NCBI RefSeq assembly: GCF_913773725.1
Contig: NZ_CAJYGK010000115.1
Span: 1 to 64,000, forward strand
Direction: 5' to 3'
From: an uncultured Aquabacterium sp.
GTDB taxonomy: Bacteria; Pseudomonadota; Gammaproteobacteria; Burkholderiales; Burkholderiaceae_C
DNA: 64,000 bases
Shown here: piece after piece, positions 59,799 to 64,000 of the stretch
Layout of the letters: every line of letters starts with the position of its first letter
How positions within the stretch are numbered: position 1 is the first letter of the stretch
The notes under the pieces: model-generated
What the model was told of the DNA's origin: nothing
The model's database searches: none
What the model saw: only the letters and a program-made list of their open reading frames with translations
Position numbers and translations under genes: made by a program

Positions 59799-59810
59799 GT
59801 GACATGTCAC
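59799..59810. promoter_or_regulatory. Perfect palindrome between metX and the glutamate-synthase-like gene
   Basis: GTGACATGTCAC, a perfect 12-bp palindrome in the divergent intergenic region, about 40 bp upstream of the candidate metX -10. It may be an operator; the binding protein is unknown. The rest of the 302-bp gap holds the riboswitch, its terminator and no gene. Confidence 0.4.
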
Positions 59811-59929
59811 GATCTGGACGGGCTTTGACCCGTACTTGAATTGACCTGCATGGTGAACGCGGGTCTAGGATCACCTCGGGGCGTCGTGGCGCGGCCCGAT
59901 GTCCGGCGCAACAAGAGAAGGAGGCCACC

Positions 59930-61594
59930 ATGCCACGCTGGCTGATGCGGCTCAACGAGCACGTTCCCATCCGCTATGGGGTTCTGGCCCTGGCGCTGCT
60001 GATGGCCGTTGTGGGGTGGTGGCGGTGGCTTGGTGGTGCCGGCGGGCAAGGCGCCTTGATCGCGGCCTTGCTGGGAATGGCCTTGTGCGGCCTCGGGCTC
60101 AGTGACCTGCGCCAGACCAGCCGGGCGGTGCTGCGCAACTATCCCGTCATGGGGCACCTGCGCTACCTGCTGGAATTCATCCGGCCGGAGATCCGCCAGT
60201 ACTTCATCGAGGGCGACGGCGAGGCCGCGCCCTTCTCGCGGCAGCAGCGTTCCCTGGTCTACCAGCGCGCCAAAGGCGAGCCCGACAAGCGGCCCTTCGG
60301 CACCCAGATGGATGTGGGGCAGGCGGGTTACGAATGGATCAACCATTCGCTGGCCCCCACCACGCTGGCCAGCCACGATTTCCGCATCGTGATCGGTGCG
60401 GGCGGCAGTTCCTGCACCCAGCCCTACAGTGCCAGCGTGTTCAACATCTCTGCCATGAGCTTCGGGGCCTTGAGTGCGAACGCGGTGCTGGCGCTCAATG
60501 CCGGTGCCAAGCTGGGTCACTTCGCCCATGACACGGGCGAGGGCTCGATCAGCCGCTACCACCGTGAGCCGGGCGGTGACCTGATCTGGGAGATCGGTTC
60601 GGGCTACTTCGGCTGCCGTACACCGGACGGCCGATTCGATCCCGAAGCCTTCCAGCGCAATGCCCGCGAGCCCCAGGTGAGGATGATCGAGCTGAAGCTC
60701 AGCCAGGGGGCCAAGCCGGGCCACGGCGGAGTGCTGCCCGGCCCGAAGGTCACGCCCGAGATCGCGGAAGCGCGCGGGGTGATGGTGGGCCAGGACTGCG
60801 TTTCACCGGCTCGCCACAGCGCCTTCCACACGCCGATGGAGATGATGCGGTTCATCGAACGCCTGCGTCAGCTCTCCGGCGGCAAGCCGGTGGGATTCAA
60901 GCTGTGCATCGGCCACCCGTGGGAATGGTTTGCGCTCGCCAAGGCCATGGTGGAATCCGATCTGTGGCCTGACTTCATCGTGGTCGACGGGGCGGAAGGC
61001 GGCACGGGCGCGGCACCGCTGGAGTTCACCGACCACGTCGGGGCCCCTCTGCAGGAGGGTCTCCTGCTGGTGCACAACACGCTGGTGGGTCTGAACCAGC
61101 GACACCGTGTCAAGATCGGCTGCGCCGGCAAGGTGATCAGCGCCTTCGACATCGCCCGCATGATGGCGCTGGGTGCCGACTGGTGCAATTCGGCGCGGGG
61201 CTTCATGTTCGCGCTGGGCTGCATCCAGGCCCAGAGTTGCCACACGGGCCATTGCCCGACCGGCGTCACCAGTCAGGATCCGATGCGCCAGCGGGCGCTG
61301 GTCGTGCCGGACAAGACGCAGCGGGTGTTCCGCTATCACCAGAACACGCTGCACGCGCTCAAGGAGCTGGTCCAGGCGGCCGGGCTCACCCATCCCAACG
61401 AGATTTCGCCGGATCACATCGTGCGGCGCCTCTCGGGCTACGAGGTGCGGCGACTGTCCAACCTGTTGGTGTACCTGGCGCCTGGCGAAATCCTGGCCGC
61501 CGAGCGGGGCGACATGCCATGGCGGCATGCCGCGTTCGAGCAGTACTGGCATCGGGCCAGCCCGCATTCGTTTTCACCGACGACCGACGCCTGA
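59930..61594 (+). CDS. FMN-binding glutamate synthase family protein with N-terminal membrane anchor
   Basis: 554 aa. Residues 11-31 and 37-57 are hydrophobic and likely a membrane hairpin; the rest matches the FMN/Fe-S synthase domain of glutamate synthase. FNISAMSFGALSANAVLALN, DGAEGGTGAAPLEFTDHVG and the [3Fe-4S] cysteine set CIQAQSCHTGHC (C-x5-C-x4-C) are intact. The glutaminase domain of GltB is absent, and no small subunit lies nearby, so this orphan may oxidise or reduce another substrate. A strong AAGGAGG ribosome site precedes the start. Confidence 0.9.
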   Translation: MPRWLMRLNEHVPIRYGVLALALLMAVVGWWRWLGGAGGQGALIAALLGMALCGLGLSDLRQTSRAVLRNYPVMGHLRYLLEFIRPEIRQYFIEGDGEAAPFSRQQRSLVYQRAKGEPDKRPFGTQMDVGQAGYEWINHSLAPTTLASHDFRIVIGAGGSSCTQPYSASVFNISAMSFGALSANAVLALNAGAKLGHFAHDTGEGSISRYHREPGGDLIWEIGSGYFGCRTPDGRFDPEAFQRNAREPQVRMIELKLSQGAKPGHGGVLPGPKVTPEIAEARGVMVGQDCVSPARHSAFHTPMEMMRFIERLRQLSGGKPVGFKLCIGHPWEWFALAKAMVESDLWPDFIVVDGAEGGTGAAPLEFTDHVGAPLQEGLLLVHNTLVGLNQRHRVKIGCAGKVISAFDIARMMALGADWCNSARGFMFALGCIQAQSCHTGHCPTGVTSQDPMRQRALVVPDKTQRVFRYHQNTLHALKELVQAAGLTHPNEISPDHIVRRLSGYEVRRLSNLLVYLAPGEILAAERGDMPWRHAAFEQYWHRASPHSFSPTTDA

Positions 61595-61610
61595 GGTCGC
61601 CGCGCAGGGG

Positions 61611-62231
61611 TCACGCCTTGGGCGGCGTGGTGTCGATGAAGGCCTGGCGCTGCGCGAGCTTGTCCGACAGCTTGGCCAGGTTGGGGTAATCGGTGCGCCA
61701 GTCGATGTCCGGGAAACGGAAATCGAGGTAGCCGAGCGCGCAGCCCACGGCGATGTCCGCCAGGCTGTGGTGGTTGCCGGCGCACCAGGGGCGGTCGCCC
61801 AGCCCCAGGCTCATGGCCTTCAGGCTCTGGTGAATCTTGGCAATCTGACGGTCGATCCACGCCTGGCTGCGCTGCGCATCGGTCCGGCCGTTCCAGGTCT
61901 GCTCCATGCGGGCCAGCACGGCGGCGTCCAGCAGGCCGTCGGCCAGGGCTTCCCAGGTGCGCACCTCGACCCGTTCGCGGCCGCTCAGCGGAATCAGCTT
62001 GCCCACCGGCGAGAGGGTGTCGACGTACTCGACGATGACGCGCGAATCGAAGATGGCTTCGCCGCCCTCCATCACGAGACAGGGCACCTTACCCAGGGGG
62101 TTGGCATCCGCGATGGCCGTGTCAGGCGCCCACACGTCTTCCAACACGAACTTGTAGTCGAGCTTTTTCTCGGCCAGCACGATGCGCACCTTGCGGACGA
62201 AGGGGCTGGTCAGGGATCCGATCAGTTTCAT
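61611..62231 (-). CDS. Glutathione S-transferase (YibF-like)
   Basis: 206 aa with an N-terminal thioredoxin fold (MKLIGSLTSPFVRKVRIVLAEK; the Ser/Pro pair at about 9-10 is the usual glutathione-contact site) and a C-terminal all-helical domain with LADIAVGCALGYLDFRFPDIDWR. Substrate is not predictable. It converges with the glutamate-synthase-like gene, with 16 bp between stops. Confidence 0.9.
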   Translation of the reverse strand: MKLIGSLTSPFVRKVRIVLAEKKLDYKFVLEDVWAPDTAIADANPLGKVPCLVMEGGEAIFDSRVIVEYVDTLSPVGKLIPLSGRERVEVRTWEALADGLLDAAVLARMEQTWNGRTDAQRSQAWIDRQIAKIHQSLKAMSLGLGDRPWCAGNHHSLADIAVGCALGYLDFRFPDIDWRTDYPNLAKLSDKLAQRQAFIDTTPPKA

Positions 62232-62398
62232 TCTGTGTCGTGATGTGTGTTTGAACGGATTCTAGCCAAGCGCGTCTTTCGTCCAGGAGAGTAGGTTTTC
62301 CGAAGAGGGACACCCGATCTGAGGGTCGCTCGGCTGCCACGGGCGGGCCCGGCGACGCTACATTCGTAACTTGATCAACGGACCCCGCCTTCCGTCCC

Positions 62399-63694
62399 AT
62401 GCAGTACTTCGCCAGGCTGGTGGGGAGGCTCATGTGTCACGTGATGCCGTCGCGCGCTGGCGCGGCGGACGACGCGGACACGGAGCCCGGACCCGATGCG
62501 CTGACCCGGGCCCGCCCCATCGGCGGCCGCCATGAAGGCCCGCCGACCTCGTCCCCGCTCCCGCTGACGGGACCAGGACCGCTCGCCCCGGAACTGGCGG
62601 CGTCGCTGTTGCCGCGTCTGCCGCGTGGGGTGGTGCGCGAGGCACGCTTTCATTTCGATGCCCGCCCCCGGGACTTCGTGCGGATCTGGTGGCGCCATGC
62701 CCTGATCGTGTTGCTGACGGGCGGGCTGGCGCTGCCCTGGGCGCGGGCCGCGAACCGGCGCTGGCTGTTGCAGCACACCCGGGTTGGGGGGCACGCGTTG
62801 AACCTGGATGTGTCGGTGCAGGGCCTGTGGCTGCGGGACTTTCTTGGCGTGAGCCTTCTTGCTGGTGTGGTGGGGGCCCTGGCCGGCGAGGCGCAGTGGG
62901 CAGCCCTGCTGGCCGTGGCCCTGGCCTGCGCGGCCGTGCCGATCTGGTTGCACCTCCGCCTGACCGATGACCTGGCCCGCATCACCTGGGCGGGGCGGCG
63001 GTTGGCGTTCGACGGATCTTTGCCGGCGCTCTACAGGGGGGTGGGGCTGGCGTTCGGATGCGCAGCCCTGCTGGCTGCGGCCGGGCTCTGGTTGTGGCGC
63101 CATCCGCATCCCGCCAGCGCGGTGGCCTGGGGCGTGTGCCTGGCCCTGGTCCTGGCCGGCCTGCCCGCGTGGTGGTGGCGCTGGCTGGCCTACCGGCAGC
63201 AGCGCCTGCGGCTCGGGCCGCTGGCGCTGACCTGGCGAGGCGCTCCGTCGGTCTTCTGGCAGTTGGGGCTGCGGACGCTGGCCTGGGGCGGCGTGGCCGC
63301 GGCGGGTGTGGGCGGGGCACTCTGCCTGGCATGGGCAGTGGCCGTGATGGCGCTGGGTTGGCAGCCGGCGCCAGGCGTGAGCCGCTGGCTGTTGGTCCTT
63401 TGGTGGGGTGGCAGTGCGGTGGCCGTCTGGCCGTTTCTGGTGGCGCTGCTGCAGAACCTGGCCTGGAACCACACCGGGTGCCGGCATCTGAGGTTCCGCA
63501 GCAAGCTGCATGCTGGCGTCTACGTGCGCATGCGGCTGACCCACCTGGCTCTGGTGGTGTCGAGTTGCGGGGTGTATTGGCCCTGGGCAGTCTTCCATGC
63601 CTGGCGGGCTCGAACCGAGGCCATGTCGGTGCGTGCCCGGGTCGATCCCGAGGTCCTGGCCGCGCACTGGCCAGTGGCCCAGTCGGGACAGTAA
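62399..63694 (+). CDS. DUF898 family membrane protein (YjgN-like)
   Basis: 431 aa, integral membrane. After a Pro/Gly-rich N-terminal tail of about 75 residues, the domain begins with FHFDARPRDFVRIWWRHALIVLLTGGLALPWAR. Further membrane segments follow. The C-terminal repeat NLAWNHTGCRHLRFRSKLHAGVYVRMRLTHLALVVSSCGVYWPW is diagnostic of DUF898. The role is unknown. The variable tail makes the start uncertain; an ATG at 62432 is an alternative. Confidence 0.82.
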   Translation: MQYFARLVGRLMCHVMPSRAGAADDADTEPGPDALTRARPIGGRHEGPPTSSPLPLTGPGPLAPELAASLLPRLPRGVVREARFHFDARPRDFVRIWWRHALIVLLTGGLALPWARAANRRWLLQHTRVGGHALNLDVSVQGLWLRDFLGVSLLAGVVGALAGEAQWAALLAVALACAAVPIWLHLRLTDDLARITWAGRRLAFDGSLPALYRGVGLAFGCAALLAAAGLWLWRHPHPASAVAWGVCLALVLAGLPAWWWRWLAYRQQRLRLGPLALTWRGAPSVFWQLGLRTLAWGGVAAAGVGGALCLAWAVAVMALGWQPAPGVSRWLLVLWWGGSAVAVWPFLVALLQNLAWNHTGCRHLRFRSKLHAGVYVRMRLTHLALVVSSCGVYWPWAVFHAWRARTEAMSVRARVDPEVLAAHWPVAQSGQ

Positions 63695-63772
63695 AATGGC
63701 GGGTTCGCCTGCTGCTGTGCGGGCGATCTCTTTCGAACCCAGCCTGACCCGGTCTTGCGGCCGGCCTCCGCC

Positions 63773-64000
63773 ATGAACCTGTCTGCCCTTTCCGCCCTGT
63801 CGCCGCTGGACGGCCGTTACGCCGCCAAGGTCGCCGCGCTGCGTCCGCTGCTGTCCGAGTTCGGTCTGATGCACCGCCGCGTGCAGGTCGAGATCGAGTG
63901 GTTCATTGCCCTGTCGGACGCCGGCCTGCCCGAGTTCGCGCCGCTGTCCGAAGCCGCACGCGGCTACCTGCGTGGCCTGGTGGCGCGCTTCTGCGAGGCC
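63773..64000 (+). CDS. purB: Adenylosuccinate lyase, 5' part only
   Basis: The first 76 codons are in the window and the frame runs off the end. The N-terminus MNLSALSALSPLDGRYAAKV with LSEFGLMHRRVQVEIEWFIAL matches the PurB of Gammaproteobacteria and Burkholderiales. The enzyme acts twice in purine synthesis, on SAICAR and adenylosuccinate, releasing fumarate. Catalytic residues lie beyond the window edge. Confidence 0.93.
   Translation, partial: MNLSALSALSPLDGRYAAKVAALRPLLSEFGLMHRRVQVEIEWFIALSDAGLPEFAPLSEAARGYLRGLVARFCEA

Overview
The window looks like chromosome from a high-GC betaproteobacterium of the order Burkholderiales. The clues are tandem OmpC-type porins with Burkholderiales-style leaders, a metX-metW pair, a DUF898 membrane protein next to purB, and densely packed catabolic operons. 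I saw no tRNA, rRNA, CRISPR array, insertion sequence or prophage. All family calls come from reading the sequence; no database search was run.

Layout. 1-11.2 kb: the end of a branched-chain-type ABC importer (two ATPases, a periplasmic binding protein), an IclR regulator, and a beta-oxidation set (acyl-CoA dehydrogenase and hotdog thioesterase diverging from a FadB-like protein, thiolase and acyl-CoA ligase). The divergent start regions are inverted copies of each other and carry a palindromic operator. 11.2-17 kb: a PRC-barrel protein and a bacterial end-joining operon (ku, an HTH-TPR protein, ligD), then ssb with a terminator. 17.2-18 kb: a class II amidotransferase. 18-27 kb: a complete leucine/isovalerate degradation operon.

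27-49 kb is an inositol catabolic locus. It holds iolA, a Gfo/Idh dehydrogenase, iolG and an RpiR regulator on the minus strand. On the plus strand are an IolI-like isomerase, a sugar ABC importer, an iolC-aldolase fusion, iolD, iolE, iolB and a LamB-type porin. Every step from myo-inositol to acetyl-CoA is present. Inserted in the middle is a three-component oxygenase set: ferredoxin reductase, Rieske ferredoxin and a membrane di-iron oxygenase. It resembles the rhizobial rhizopine MocD/E/F system. An extra TIM-barrel isomerase and a LacI regulator sit with it. I infer that the locus handles O-methylated or amino-inositols as well as inositol. Repeated GGAA-N6-TTCC-type sites, three of them spaced exactly 29 bp apart, mark the two iol control regions.

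49-64 kb: ppc, recQ, three tandem porins with hairpin terminators, and metX-metW. A SAM-II riboswitch followed by an intrinsic terminator precedes metX. After these come an orphan FMN glutamate-synthase-like protein, a glutathione S-transferase, a DUF898 membrane protein, and the first 76 codons of purB, cut by the window edge.
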